A DNA stretch of 64,000 bases from Acidobacteriota bacterium. Its GTDB lineage: Bacteria; Acidobacteriota; Vicinamibacteria; Vicinamibacterales; SCN-69-37. The notes under the pieces are model-generated. The model was not told where the DNA came from. It saw only the letters and a list, made by a program, of their open reading frames with translations, and did no database searches. The stretch spans positions 42,201-106,200 of the forward strand of contig SHUF01000004.1 of NCBI GenBank assembly GCA_009694745.1. Direction: 5' to 3'. Positions 8,768-17,524 of the stretch are shown here, one piece after another (within the stretch, counting starts at the first letter, position 1; the number at the start of each line of letters is the position of its first letter). The position numbers and the translations under genes are program-made.

Positions 8768-10072
8768 ATGCCGCAGGTTGCCGAGCGTCACGAGACTTAC
8801 GCGGCCGACTTCGAGGCGTTTCGCGAAACACCGGCCTTCGGACCCGAGTGGCTTGGCACAGCGCGCTCCTCGGCCTTTGCCCGGTTCATCGCGGGAGGAT
8901 TTCCGACCACGCGCGACGAAGAGTGGAAGTTCACGAACGTGGCCGCGATTGCCGCCACGCCGTTTCGCCGAATTGGCGCGGCTGAAGGCTTTAGCCGCGC
9001 CGACCTCGAGCCATTCCTGTTTACCGACGCATCCAGGTTGCTGGCAGTCGTGATCAACGGCCGATTTTCGGCGAGACTCTCGTCGCTCGACAGCCTGCCG
9101 GCCGGTGTCACCATTTCCGGGATGGCCGAGGCCATGACCGACCAGCCGCCCTTGGAAGGCCCGAGCCTCAAGAGCGCTCATCCGTTTGTCTTGCTGAACA
9201 CGGCCTTCTGCGAAGGCGGCGTCTTTGTTCACATCGAACCAAAAGCGGTGGTGACCGAGCCCATCCATGTGCTCTTCATCTCGGCGCCCGGCGCCGATCC
9301 CGGCCTCGTGGCTCCGCGCCTCTTCGTCGTCGCCGGTGAGCAATCGCAGTCATCGATTGTAGAGAACTACGCCGGCGTCGGCGACGCGCCGGTCCTGACG
9401 ACCGCCGTGACCGAGTTCCTGCTGGGACCCGGAGCGATGATGGATCACGTCAAGGTGCAGCGCGAAACGGCCGAAGCCTTCCATATGGCCAGCACGTTTG
9501 TGCATCTGCACCGCGCCAGCACGTTTACATCGCAAGCCATCACGTTCGGCGGGCGCATCGCGCGCAATGACATCACGGCCACGCTTGCAGGGGACGGCGC
9601 CGAGTGCACGCTCAACGGCCTGTACGTGGCCGACGGCGAAACGCTCGTGGACACGCACACCACGATCGACCACGCCATGCCGCACTGCCCGAGCCACGAA
9701 GTCTACAAGGGCATTCTGGCCGGCCGCGCCAAGGCGGTGTTCAACGGGAAGATCATCGTGCGGCCTGACGCGCAGAAGACCGACGCCAAACAGACCAACA
9801 AAGCCCTGCTGCTCTCAGATGAGGCCTCGATCAACACCAAGCCTCAGCTCGAGATCTTTGCCGACGATGTGAAGTGTACGCATGGGGCCGCCATCGGCCA
9901 GCTCGACGCCGACCAGCTGTTCTACCTTCGCGCCCGTGGCATCGGTCTGCAGGATGCGCGCAACATGCTGATTCATGCGTTTGCCAGTGACGTCCTCAAC
10001 GGGATCAAACACGACGCCGTGCGAGAGCGCCTCGAACAGGTTCTGGTCGAGAAGCTGCACCTGCCGGTATGA
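8768..10072 (+). CDS. sufD: Fe-S cluster assembly protein SufD
   Basis: A 434-residue paralogue of SufB and its partner in the SufBC2D scaffold. The N-terminal DEEWKFTNVAAIAATPF is the usual SufD opening. The beta-helix core carries HLHRASTFTSQAITFGGRI, DTHTTIDHAMPHCPSHEVYKG and GKIIVRPDAQKTDAKQTNK, and it ends with LFYLRARGIGLQDARNML. HDAVRERLEQVL forms the C-terminal helix. The stop overlaps the sufS start (ATGA), so the two are translationally coupled. Confidence 0.95.
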   Translation: MPQVAERHETYAADFEAFRETPAFGPEWLGTARSSAFARFIAGGFPTTRDEEWKFTNVAAIAATPFRRIGAAEGFSRADLEPFLFTDASRLLAVVINGRFSARLSSLDSLPAGVTISGMAEAMTDQPPLEGPSLKSAHPFVLLNTAFCEGGVFVHIEPKAVVTEPIHVLFISAPGADPGLVAPRLFVVAGEQSQSSIVENYAGVGDAPVLTTAVTEFLLGPGAMMDHVKVQRETAEAFHMASTFVHLHRASTFTSQAITFGGRIARNDITATLAGDGAECTLNGLYVADGETLVDTHTTIDHAMPHCPSHEVYKGILAGRAKAVFNGKIIVRPDAQKTDAKQTNKALLLSDEASINTKPQLEIFADDVKCTHGAAIGQLDADQLFYLRARGIGLQDARNMLIHAFASDVLNGIKHDAVRERLEQVLVEKLHLPV

Positions 10073-11322
10073 CACCTCACGCCGCTTCCGCGTCGCCGGC
10101 GTCACCACTGGACGTAGTGGCAGTGCGCGACCAGTTCCCCGCGCTGCATCAACTGGTGCACGGCAAGCCGCTTGCCTATCTCGACAACGCGGCGACGACT
10201 CAGAAGCCGCAAGTGGTGCTGGACGCGCTGCGCAATTATTACGAGCGCGACAACGCCAACGTCCACCGGGGCGTCCACGCGCTCAGCGAACGGGCAACGG
10301 CTTCCTACGAGTCGGCCCGCCGCAGTGTGCAGCGATTCCTGAACGCCAGGAGTGAACGCGAAATCATCTTCACGCGCAACGCCACCGAAAGTATCAACCT
10401 GGTGGCCCGCGCATGGGGCGACTGGCAACTGAGGCCGGGCGACGAGGTGCTCATCACCGCGATGGAGCACCACTCGAATATTGTCCCGTGGCAGATGGCC
10501 TGCGCGCGGACAGGCGCCATCCTCAAAGTGGCGCCTATCGACGATCGCGGCGACGTGATCCTGGAAGAGTTTGCGACACTCCTGACGCCCAGAACGAAGA
10601 TGCTGGCAGTGGTGCATCTCTCCAATGCGCTCGGTACGATCAATCCGATCGAAGACATGATCGCGGCGGCGAGGCGCGTGGGCGCCACGGTGCTCATTGA
10701 CGGGTCGCAGGCGGCGTACCACATGGCCGTGGATGTGCAGGCACTGGACCCCGATTTCTACGTGCTCACAGGCCACAAGGTGTACGGCCCCACAGGCATC
10801 GGCGTCCTGTACGGCCGCGAGTCGCTCCTGCAGGCCTGCCCGCCGTTCCTGGGCGGCGGCGACATGATTAGTTCGGTGACGTTCGAGAAAAGCGAGTGGA
10901 ACGAGTTGCCGTACAAGTTTGAGGCCGGCACACCGAATATCGCTGATGCCATCGGTCTGGGCGCGGCCATCGAGTTCGTACGTGGCATCGGCTTTGATGC
11001 CATCGGCGCGCACGAATCCATGCTTCTCGCATATGCCACGGCCCGGCTCTCTTCTGTGCCTGGCCTGACCATCATTGGCACCGCGCGGCGCAAAGCCAGT
11101 GTCGTGTCGTTTGTGATGGACGATCTGCACCCACACGACATCGGGACCATCGTGGATCGCGAGGGTGTGGCGATTCGGACCGGGCATCACTGCGCGCAAC
11201 CGGTGATGGACCGCTTCGGGATTCCGGCCACCGCTCGCGCGTCGCTCGCGATGTACAACACGACGGACGACATCGACGCGCTGGTTGTCGCGCTCGATCG
11301 CGTCCGTCAACTCCTAGGGTAA
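10069..11322 (+). CDS. sufS: SufS-type cysteine desulfurase
   Basis: A PLP enzyme of 417 residues that takes sulfur from cysteine for cluster assembly. Seen in order: YLDNAATTQKP, NVHRGVHALSERAT, TRNATESINLVARAWG, MEHHSNIVPWQ, the PLP lysine at 237 in LTGHKVYGPTG, and the catalytic cysteine at 375 in RTGHHCAQP. The RTGHHCAQP loop identifies a group II (SufS) enzyme, which needs a partner such as SufU or SufE to release the persulfide. SufU is coded two genes downstream. It follows sufD directly. Confidence 0.95.
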   Translation: MTPHAASASPASPLDVVAVRDQFPALHQLVHGKPLAYLDNAATTQKPQVVLDALRNYYERDNANVHRGVHALSERATASYESARRSVQRFLNARSEREIIFTRNATESINLVARAWGDWQLRPGDEVLITAMEHHSNIVPWQMACARTGAILKVAPIDDRGDVILEEFATLLTPRTKMLAVVHLSNALGTINPIEDMIAAARRVGATVLIDGSQAAYHMAVDVQALDPDFYVLTGHKVYGPTGIGVLYGRESLLQACPPFLGGGDMISSVTFEKSEWNELPYKFEAGTPNIADAIGLGAAIEFVRGIGFDAIGAHESMLLAYATARLSSVPGLTIIGTARRKASVVSFVMDDLHPHDIGTIVDREGVAIRTGHHCAQPVMDRFGIPATARASLAMYNTTDDIDALVVALDRVRQLLG

Positions 11323-11325
11323 GGC

Positions 11326-11799
11326 ATGGGCATGTTTTCATTTCTCACGGGCAAGAAAGACCAGGCGGAAGACGAGGCGGTGTCGCAGACGCCATTCACG
11401 GCGCCCGACGCCTGGACGTCTGAGGCATTAACGAGCCCGAAGCCCGAAACGACGCACGACGCGTTGCAGGTGGGGCCACTCGACACCGAGCAGACGGCGG
11501 AGTTCCAGGGCAAGATCGTGGAAGCCATCAAGACCGTCTACGACCCTGAGATCCCCGTCGATATCTTCGAACTCGGTCTCATCTACGACATCATCGTGGA
11601 CGCGGAGAAGCGCGCGCTGATCAACATGACGCTGACCAGCCCGGCATGCCCGTCGGCGCAGCAGCTGCCGCTTGAGGTGGGATTCAAGGTGAAGGCCATT
11701 CCCGGCATCACCGACGCGAAAGTCGAAATTGTCTGGGAGCCCGCCTGGACGAAAGAGCGGATGTCGGAAGCCGCGAAGCTCACGCTCGGCTTCTTTTAG
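11326..11799 (+). CDS. sufT: SufT-type MIP18/DUF59 protein
   Basis: A 157-residue protein. The first 50 residues are polar and of low complexity. The rest is a MIP18 (DUF59) domain: IKTVYDPEIPVDIFELGLIYDI, MTLTSPACPSAQQLPLEV, and VEIVWEPAWTKERMSEAAKL. Proteins of this type help maturation of Fe-S proteins under high cluster demand and are regularly coded at the end of SUF operons. The cysteine in SPACPS is the one usually considered functional. It sits between sufS and sufU. Confidence 0.92.
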   Translation: MGMFSFLTGKKDQAEDEAVSQTPFTAPDAWTSEALTSPKPETTHDALQVGPLDTEQTAEFQGKIVEAIKTVYDPEIPVDIFELGLIYDIIVDAEKRALINMTLTSPACPSAQQLPLEVGFKVKAIPGITDAKVEIVWEPAWTKERMSEAAKLTLGFF

Positions 11800-11806
11800 G
11801 ACCCCC

Positions 11807-12259
11807 ATGCAAGACCTCAACGACCTCTATCAGGAGGTCATCCTCGATCACAATCGCCGGCCGCGCAACTACGGGCCGCTGCCCGACGCGACGCAATCGG
11901 CGAAGGGGCACAACCCCCTGTGTGGCGACAAGCTGACGCTGTTGCTCAAAGTGGAGGGCGACCGCATTACAGGGATCTCGTTCGAAGGCTCGGGGTGCGC
12001 CATCTCGAAGTCGTCCGCCTCGCTTATGACCGACGCGGTCAAAGGCCACACGATTGATGAGGCGACTGCACTGTTCGACAAGTTCCACCGGATGGTGACC
12101 ACGCCCATCGACCAGCCTGTAGACGAGGAAGCCGTCGGCAAACTCGCCGTGCTCGCCGGTGTCCGCGAGTTCCCCGCTCGCGTCAAGTGCGCGTCGCTCG
12201 CCTGGCATACGCTCAAGGCCGCGCTCACGAACGCGCCCATCCCCGCCAAAACGGAATAG
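11807..12259 (+). CDS. sufU: SufU zinc-dependent sulfurtransferase partner of SufS
   Basis: A 150-residue SufU/IscU-fold protein. The expected ligands are Cys39 and Asp41 (NPLCGDK), Cys64 (GSGCAIS) and Cys128 (RVKCASLAW). The opening DLYQEVILDHNRRPRNYG is the normal family start. The insert between Cys64 and Cys128 marks SufU rather than the IscU scaffold. SufU accepts the persulfide from SufS. The start at 11807 gives this standard N-terminus; it is the last gene of the SUF operon. Confidence 0.93.
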   Translation: MQDLNDLYQEVILDHNRRPRNYGPLPDATQSAKGHNPLCGDKLTLLLKVEGDRITGISFEGSGCAISKSSASLMTDAVKGHTIDEATALFDKFHRMVTTPIDQPVDEEAVGKLAVLAGVREFPARVKCASLAWHTLKAALTNAPIPAKTE

Positions 12260-12265
12260 CGGCCC

Positions 12266-13042
12266 TCAGAACTTCCAGACGAAGTTCACGATCGGAAACG
12301 CGAACGCCTCGCCCACCCCGAGGGGAGTGAACAGCCCGATGTCGGCCGACAGTGATTCACCGAGGAAGCGCCCGCCGCCAGAAATCACGGCGTCGCCACC
12401 GATGAAATAGTTTTCTGTGATGAACTTGATGCGGCGACTCACGCGTCGTTCGGCGCCGACCATCAGCATCGCGGTCCCGGTGTTATCCTCCCCGTAGACT
12501 TCATACGCCCATCCCGCTCCCACTGTCACCGCATCGTTGCGCGAGCCGAATGTGCCTGCAGCGTAGGCGATGCCGAAGCTGCCGTCGCCGACGTGCAGGA
12601 AGTGCAAGGCACCTACCGAGACGCTGGCCTTCCGGCCTTCGTAAAGCTGGAACTTGGGCGTGAACCAGAAGGGGTGATCGCCCCCGCCGATGTAGAGCGG
12701 CGTGCCGCCGCCAATCGAGAATCGATCCGTCACCCCGAACTGGATCGTCGGCATGAACAGTTCGTAGGTGCCGAAATAGCCTTCACCCTTCTTCAAGGCA
12801 TGGCCCGTGGGACCAAAGAAGAGCCGAGTGGGATTCGGATCGGCCGGGTAATAGTCTTGACCGACTAGCGTTCCCGCCGCGACGGTGACGGAGGCTACAG
12901 CAGCCCGGGCCAACTCGATGACCGCGCCGCCAGGGGTCCGGAGCACTATGCGCTCAGGCGTGTCGATCTGCAGGTAGCCGTAGTACCGCACGCCGTCCTT
13001 CGTTCGGACCTCGTACATCTGCTGATCGGCGACGGCCGGCAC
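12266..13042 (-). CDS. Probable outer-membrane or surface beta-barrel protein, signal peptide in another frame
   Basis: A 258-residue protein not assigned to a family. It starts with a short region like MYEVRTKDGVRYYGYLQ, followed by glycine- and aromatic-rich strands and a final WKF, the terminal phenylalanine common in outer-membrane barrels. The only in-frame start nearby is a GTG at 13042, which gives no signal peptide. Just upstream, in a different frame, an ATG at 13131 with GGGAG before it encodes a good signal-peptide-like stretch (MRLMQPSFCALGFLLAPG). Joining the two needs a frameshift near 13045-13075. Either the gene is mutated or the assembly has an indel here. Confidence 0.6.
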   Translation of the reverse strand: MPAVADQQMYEVRTKDGVRYYGYLQIDTPERIVLRTPGGAVIELARAAVASVTVAAGTLVGQDYYPADPNPTRLFFGPTGHALKKGEGYFGTYELFMPTIQFGVTDRFSIGGGTPLYIGGGDHPFWFTPKFQLYEGRKASVSVGALHFLHVGDGSFGIAYAAGTFGSRNDAVTVGAGWAYEVYGEDNTGTAMLMVGAERRVSRRIKFITENYFIGGDAVISGGGRFLGESLSADIGLFTPLGVGEAFAFPIVNFVWKF

Positions 13043-13228
13043 GACTTGCGCAAAGCCGGTGCAACGCTGCTGCCCAGGCCGGGGGCCAGCAGGAATCCCA
13101 GGGCGCAGAAGGATGGTTGCATGAGGCGCATATCAAAGTCTCCCTCGATTCGTCGCCGGTATGACGACAGTCCAAGACTGCCGCACATTGCCATGAGAAG
13201 TCGTGAGAAAGTGGTGAGGACTGCTTGA

Positions 13229-13292
13229 ATTGCCGCCTCCGGAGCCTCCGCCAAGGCTACGGCGAGGCAAGCCCTGGACCCTGGACCCTATT
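13229..13292. repeat. Intergenic palindromic elements
   Basis: Two short repeat units lie in the gap between the barrel gene and the lipoprotein gene. One is an imperfect hairpin, GCCTCCGCCAAGGCTACGGC followed by GAGGC. The other is CCCTGGACCCTGGACCC, which matches the arms of the palindrome inside the prolyl oligopeptidase gene at 46372-46446. Apart from this and a ribosome binding site, nothing is recognised in 13132-13287. Confidence 0.55.
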
Positions 13293-13902
13293 GTCCCCAC
13301 GGTGCGGGCGGTACCGGCACCGGCGTAGTCAGGTCGAACTCCACCCGAAACCGGCGACCCGGCCGCGTTAGCTCGTCGCCGACCATCCGGCTAGGGTGAA
13401 TTTCCATGGCCCAGACATTGGTGTTTGAGACGGCGCGATTCTCACGCGTGAACATCGTTCTTGAGAACTCATCCACCGGGAATTCCTGGCGGGTCGCGGT
13501 GCCCGGCGAGGTCGAGTCACCGCCATACATTGAGACCGTATCCGGCGTTCCGTCCTGATGACGATGGTCGTGTTTGAGCCGCAGGCGGTCAGTCACAAGC
13601 GTCAGTACCCAGGTGCGGGAGCGATCCTCTCCCACGTGAAACGGCACCAGCACCTGCTTGGCTGAGTTGCACGTCTGCACATACATGACCAGCGCCTTGC
13701 CTTCGAACGGGTCATCGGGCGCAGCCGGCTCGTTCGCGACCACCTTACCGGCGAACGCCTGACCACACAGGGCGCCAACAGACAGCAAGAACTGCGACGC
13801 CGGCGAGACTGGAGCGACTGCCGGCGCTGCGCTGCAGGCGGACATCAACAGTAATGAGCCAATGAGCCAATGAGCCAATGAGCCAATGGGGCAATGGGGC
13901 AA
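13288..13902 (-). CDS. Putative lipoprotein of unknown function
   Basis: A 204-residue protein with no recognised family. The N-terminus has a hydrophobic run and a lipobox-like LLLMSACS, so a lipoprotein is likely. The hydrophobic part (IGSLAHWLIGSLLL) is encoded by an 8-bp tandem repeat, and the start is TTG inside the repeat. The first ATG, at 13845, would leave almost no signal peptide. The mature part is soluble, with two cysteines (ALCGQ, QTCNS) and a proline-rich C-terminus. It lies 3 bases after the stop of the BNR propeller gene and is probably co-translated with it. Confidence 0.6.
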   Translation of the reverse strand: MPHCPIGSLAHWLIGSLLLMSACSAAPAVAPVSPASQFLLSVGALCGQAFAGKVVANEPAAPDDPFEGKALVMYVQTCNSAKQVLVPFHVGEDRSRTWVLTLVTDRLRLKHDHRHQDGTPDTVSMYGGDSTSPGTATRQEFPVDEFSRTMFTRENRAVSNTNVWAMEIHPSRMVGDELTRPGRRFRVEFDLTTPVPVPPAPWGQ

Positions 13903-13904
13903 TG
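13854..13904. repeat. 8-bp tandem repeat in a signal peptide
   Basis: Four copies of ATGAGCCA are followed by two of ATGGGGCA and a partial unit. The array spans the gap between the BNR propeller gene and the lipoprotein gene and encodes the hydrophobic core of the lipoprotein leader on the minus strand. With an 8-bp unit, each gain or loss of a copy shifts the reading frame. Confidence 0.9.
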
Positions 13905-13905
13905 C

Positions 13906-16350
13906 TCATCGAATCCCCGAGACATCAAGTGTATACATCCCACGCCCGTAGGTGGAGATGACCAGCACCTGATCCCCAGGGTGATACTGCAGGTCCGACA
14001 CCTGCGTGGACGGCAGGTTGGCGCCGAGCACTTCCCACTTCGCCCCGCCGTTGGTGGTCACATACACACCGAAGTCCGTGCCCACGAACAACACGTTCGG
14101 GTTGGTCGGATGTTCGCGGATGACGTTCACCGGACCTGCGGGAATGTTGTTCACGATGCTGGTGAATGTCTTGCCGTAGTCGGTGGACTTGTAGATATAC
14201 GCCGCGAAGTCGTCGTCTTCACGACCGCGCTGCACCACGTACACCGTGCCCTCGGAGTAGCGAGAGGGCACGAGTCCTGAGAACCACTTCCGCATCGGCA
14301 ACTTGCTCGTGAGTTCGGTCCACTCCTTGCCGCTGTCAATCGTCGTATGCAACCGCCCATCATCGCTCCCGACATACATCAAGCCAGCTTTCCTCGGTGA
14401 CTCGGCCAAGGCGACGATGGTCTGGTAGGGGATGGCGTTGGAGTTCTTGATCAGCATCTCCGCCGCGTTGTTGTTCGTGAGGTCCGGGCTCATGATTTCC
14501 CACTTGTCGCCGCGGCTCGTGGACTTGTAGACCGACTGGTAGCCCGCGTAGATGATCGTGTTGTCGTGGGGCGAGATGATGATCGGCGCCATCCACTGCG
14601 CGCGCAGTTCCGCGTCCGGCGGATTCTCGGGCTGGATGTTCGTCACCCGTTGCGGACCCTGAGGCGCAGGCGGCTGGGCGGGTGTGGCCGCGCCGGCGCC
14701 GCGGCCTCGGCCTCGCGCGGCGGCAGCCACGCCCAGGTCGGTGCGGCTGAAGTTGCCATAGAAGCCGTGCGTATAGACGATGTTCGGGTTGGTCGGGTCG
14801 ATGGAGTGGTTCGAGCCTTCACCACCGGGCGCACCCTCCCACGCCACGGCCGGGATGGCGCCGCGGCCCTTCGAGACGTCCACCAGCCCACGACGACTGC
14901 CATGGTCTTGAATCGAGCCGTACGCCCATGACGCGGGTCGAGTGGTGTCGAGCGACACGTTGTAGAACTGCGCGCCTGCGGCTGATACGGCAAACACCCA
15001 CGTCTTGCCGTCGTCGAGCGAATGATAAACACCGCCGTCGTTTGCGTTGTAAAGCTTGAGCGGATCCTTCGGATCGATCCACAGGCCGTGGTGGTCGCCG
15101 TGCACGCCGCCGGTTGCGCTGCCATCGATATTGCTGGTGGAGGCACCTGTGGCGTTACTGAACGTTTTGCCGGCATCGACCGATCGGTTCATGCCCAGAC
15201 CCAGTGTGTAGATCGTGTTCTCGTTGACGGGATCAACCCGAATCTGGCCAAACACCCATCCGTACGTGCCTGAGTGCTGAATCATGAAGTTGTTGTTCTC
15301 GCTGACCTTCCGCCAGCTCGCACCCTTGTCGTCAGTGCGGTAGATCTCGGCGGCCTTTATGCGGCCGTTGGTGATGGCACGGCCGTACGCGTCGCGCTCG
15401 CCTGCCTGCGGACCGCGGCCCTCTTCATAGTTGTCCACGAACGCGTAGAGCACGTTCGGGTTCGACCGCGCGATGTCGATACCGATGCGCCCACGGAACT
15501 GTGGCGCCGGCAGCCCCTGGCTCAAGTCCTGCCACGTCCGGCCACCGTCGGTGGACTTCACCACGCCGCCCTCGTTGTAACCGGGTTCCACGCGCGGGTC
15601 GCTCCACTTGCGACGGATGCGCTGCCACATGGCGGCGTACAACACGTTCGGGTCAGTCGGGTCCATCACCAGGTCGATGGCGCCCGTGCGCGGACTCTTG
15701 TAGTGCACCTTGGTCCAGTTGCGCCCGCCGTCGGTCGTCTTGAACACGCCGCGCATGGCGTTGTCAGTCCATTCATGCCCTGACGCCGCCACATACACGA
15801 TGTCCGGATTGGTGGGATGCACGATGATGCGCGCGATGGTCTGTGTGTCGGCCAGCCCCATGTGCGTGAACGTCTTGCCGGCATCCGTGGACTTGTAGAT
15901 GCCCACGCCGGCCATGGACGCGCGGAAGATATTGGCTTCGCCCGTGCCGACCCAGACGATGTTCGGGTTTGAGGGAGCAACCGCAACGTCGCCGATGCTC
16001 GTGGAGGCCTCATGTTCGAAGATGGCGCGCCACGACTTGCCGTGGTCTTCGCTCTTCCAGAGGCCGCTGGTGGCGTAGGCCGCGTAAATGTGCCGCTGGC
16101 CGCCCACGTCCACCACCGCCACGTCCGTGGCGCGTCCGCTGATATTGGTGGGGCCCAGGGACTGCCAGGTGGCGCCCCGGTACGGGGAGGCCCGGCGCAT
16201 CGACTGATAGGTGCCCCACGCCTTCAGGAGGCCGTCGGCATCCATGCGGGCCAGGGCCTGGGCCCAGGGCGTTGCGATTCCCGCTGCGGTGACGAACGCG
16301 GCACCAGCCAGCACACTGCCAAATAAAAATCGACGCATGGGTGTCCTCAT
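13906..16350 (-). CDS. VPS10/BNR-repeat beta-propeller exported protein
   Basis: An 814-residue secreted protein. A signal peptide (FLFGSVLAGAAFVTAAGIA) is followed by SLGPTNISGRATDVAVV and many sortilin/BNR repeats with the Asp-box pattern (KSTDAGKTFTH, KTTDGGRNWTK, KSTDGGRTWQD, HSLDDGKTWVF, KSTSRGDKWE). Each is preceded by a PNIVWVGTGE-like strand. Such two-propeller proteins are frequent in Acidobacteriota and are often called glycosyl hydrolases, although no catalytic residues can be assigned here. A proline- and arginine-rich linker lies near residue 560. The ATG at 16350 or 16338 would both serve. Confidence 0.85.
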   Translation of the reverse strand: MRTPMRRFLFGSVLAGAAFVTAAGIATPWAQALARMDADGLLKAWGTYQSMRRASPYRGATWQSLGPTNISGRATDVAVVDVGGQRHIYAAYATSGLWKSEDHGKSWRAIFEHEASTSIGDVAVAPSNPNIVWVGTGEANIFRASMAGVGIYKSTDAGKTFTHMGLADTQTIARIIVHPTNPDIVYVAASGHEWTDNAMRGVFKTTDGGRNWTKVHYKSPRTGAIDLVMDPTDPNVLYAAMWQRIRRKWSDPRVEPGYNEGGVVKSTDGGRTWQDLSQGLPAPQFRGRIGIDIARSNPNVLYAFVDNYEEGRGPQAGERDAYGRAITNGRIKAAEIYRTDDKGASWRKVSENNNFMIQHSGTYGWVFGQIRVDPVNENTIYTLGLGMNRSVDAGKTFSNATGASTSNIDGSATGGVHGDHHGLWIDPKDPLKLYNANDGGVYHSLDDGKTWVFAVSAAGAQFYNVSLDTTRPASWAYGSIQDHGSRRGLVDVSKGRGAIPAVAWEGAPGGEGSNHSIDPTNPNIVYTHGFYGNFSRTDLGVAAAARGRGRGAGAATPAQPPAPQGPQRVTNIQPENPPDAELRAQWMAPIIISPHDNTIIYAGYQSVYKSTSRGDKWEIMSPDLTNNNAAEMLIKNSNAIPYQTIVALAESPRKAGLMYVGSDDGRLHTTIDSGKEWTELTSKLPMRKWFSGLVPSRYSEGTVYVVQRGREDDDFAAYIYKSTDYGKTFTSIVNNIPAGPVNVIREHPTNPNVLFVGTDFGVYVTTNGGAKWEVLGANLPSTQVSDLQYHPGDQVLVISTYGRGMYTLDVSGIR

Positions 16351-16375
16351 GTAAATCTCGTAATATTACCGGGCG

Positions 16376-17524
16376 ATGTCGCGCCCGCCCATCTACCTCG
16401 ACTATCACGCCACGACGCCCGTGGACCCGCGGGTCCTCGAGGCCATGCTGCCTTACTTTACCGAAGTCTTCGGTAATCCCGCATCTTCAAGCCACCAGTG
16501 GGGCTGGAAGGCCCAGGAGGCGGTGGAAGAGGCCCGCCGACGCGTCGCGGCCCTCATCGGGGGCACCGCCCGCGAAATTACGTTCACGAGTGGCGCGACC
16601 GAATCGAATAACTTCGCCATCAAGGGCGTGGCGGCGTCGGCTCCGGAAGGACGCCGGCATATGGTCTGCTCTGCCATCGAGCACAAGTCTGTGCTTGAGG
16701 GCTGCAAGAGTCTCGAGAAGCAGGGCTGGACGTGCACCGTCGTGCCGGTGGGCCGCGACGGCCGGCTGGACCTGAATGCGCTCGACGATGCCGTGACCGA
16801 TGCCACCGCGCTTGTCAGTGTCATGGCCGCCAACAACGAAGTGGGCGTGTTGCAGCCCATGGCCGAAATCGCGTCCGTCGCCCACGCGAAGGGCGCGCTG
16901 TTTCACACCGACGCCGCGCAAGCCGTGGGCAAGGTGCCGGTGGACGTGCAGGCGGCCCACGTGGACCTGCTCTCACTCACCGGGCACAAGATTTACGGCC
17001 CGAAGGGCTGTGGCGCACTCTACATCCGCCGGCGCACGGAGCTGGCGCCGCTCATCATTGGCGGCGGCCAAGAGCGCGGCATGCGGTCTGGCACCCTCAA
17101 CGTCCCCGGCATCGTCGGCCTGGGGTACGCCTGTCTCATCGACAAGCGGGACATGGCGGTGGAGAGCGCAAGGCTCGCCGGTTTGCGTAATCGTCTGCTG
17201 GACGGTTTGCGTACGCAGGTTGGCGGCGTCACGGTGAGCGGGTCGATGGAACATCGCCTGCCGCACAACCTGCACGTCGGGTTTGAGGGCGTGGACGGCT
17301 CGTCGCTGATGATTGGCATCTCCGACATTGCAGTCTCTTCAGGCTCGGCGTGCAGCTCGGCCTCGGCCACCCCATCGCATGTCCTGCTGGCGCTGTTTGG
17401 ACCTGACCACGTGCCATCGGCTACGATCAGGTTTGGGCTCGGTCGCCACACGACCGACGCTGACATCGACTACGCCATCGAAAAATTTGCGGCGGTGGTC
17501 AGGCGCTTGCGCGAGGCGGAATGA
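16376..17524 (+). CDS. IscS/NifS-type cysteine desulfurase
   Basis: A 382-residue PLP enzyme of group I. It shows YLDYHATTPVDPRVLEAML, GNPASSSHQWG, FTSGATESNN, the PLP lysine at 205 in LTGHKIYGPKG, and the catalytic cysteine at 326 in the flexible loop SSGSACSSASATPS. It supplies sulfur for clusters, tRNA thiolation or molybdopterin. A second desulfurase, SufS, sits 5 kb away in the SUF operon. No iscU or iscA lies next to it; instead the downstream mqnD overlaps its stop codon (ATGA). It is 25 bases from the divergent propeller gene. Confidence 0.93.
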   Translation: MSRPPIYLDYHATTPVDPRVLEAMLPYFTEVFGNPASSSHQWGWKAQEAVEEARRRVAALIGGTAREITFTSGATESNNFAIKGVAASAPEGRRHMVCSAIEHKSVLEGCKSLEKQGWTCTVVPVGRDGRLDLNALDDAVTDATALVSVMAANNEVGVLQPMAEIASVAHAKGALFHTDAAQAVGKVPVDVQAAHVDLLSLTGHKIYGPKGCGALYIRRRTELAPLIIGGGQERGMRSGTLNVPGIVGLGYACLIDKRDMAVESARLAGLRNRLLDGLRTQVGGVTVSGSMEHRLPHNLHVGFEGVDGSSLMIGISDIAVSSGSACSSASATPSHVLLALFGPDHVPSATIRFGLGRHTTDADIDYAIEKFAAVVRRLREAE

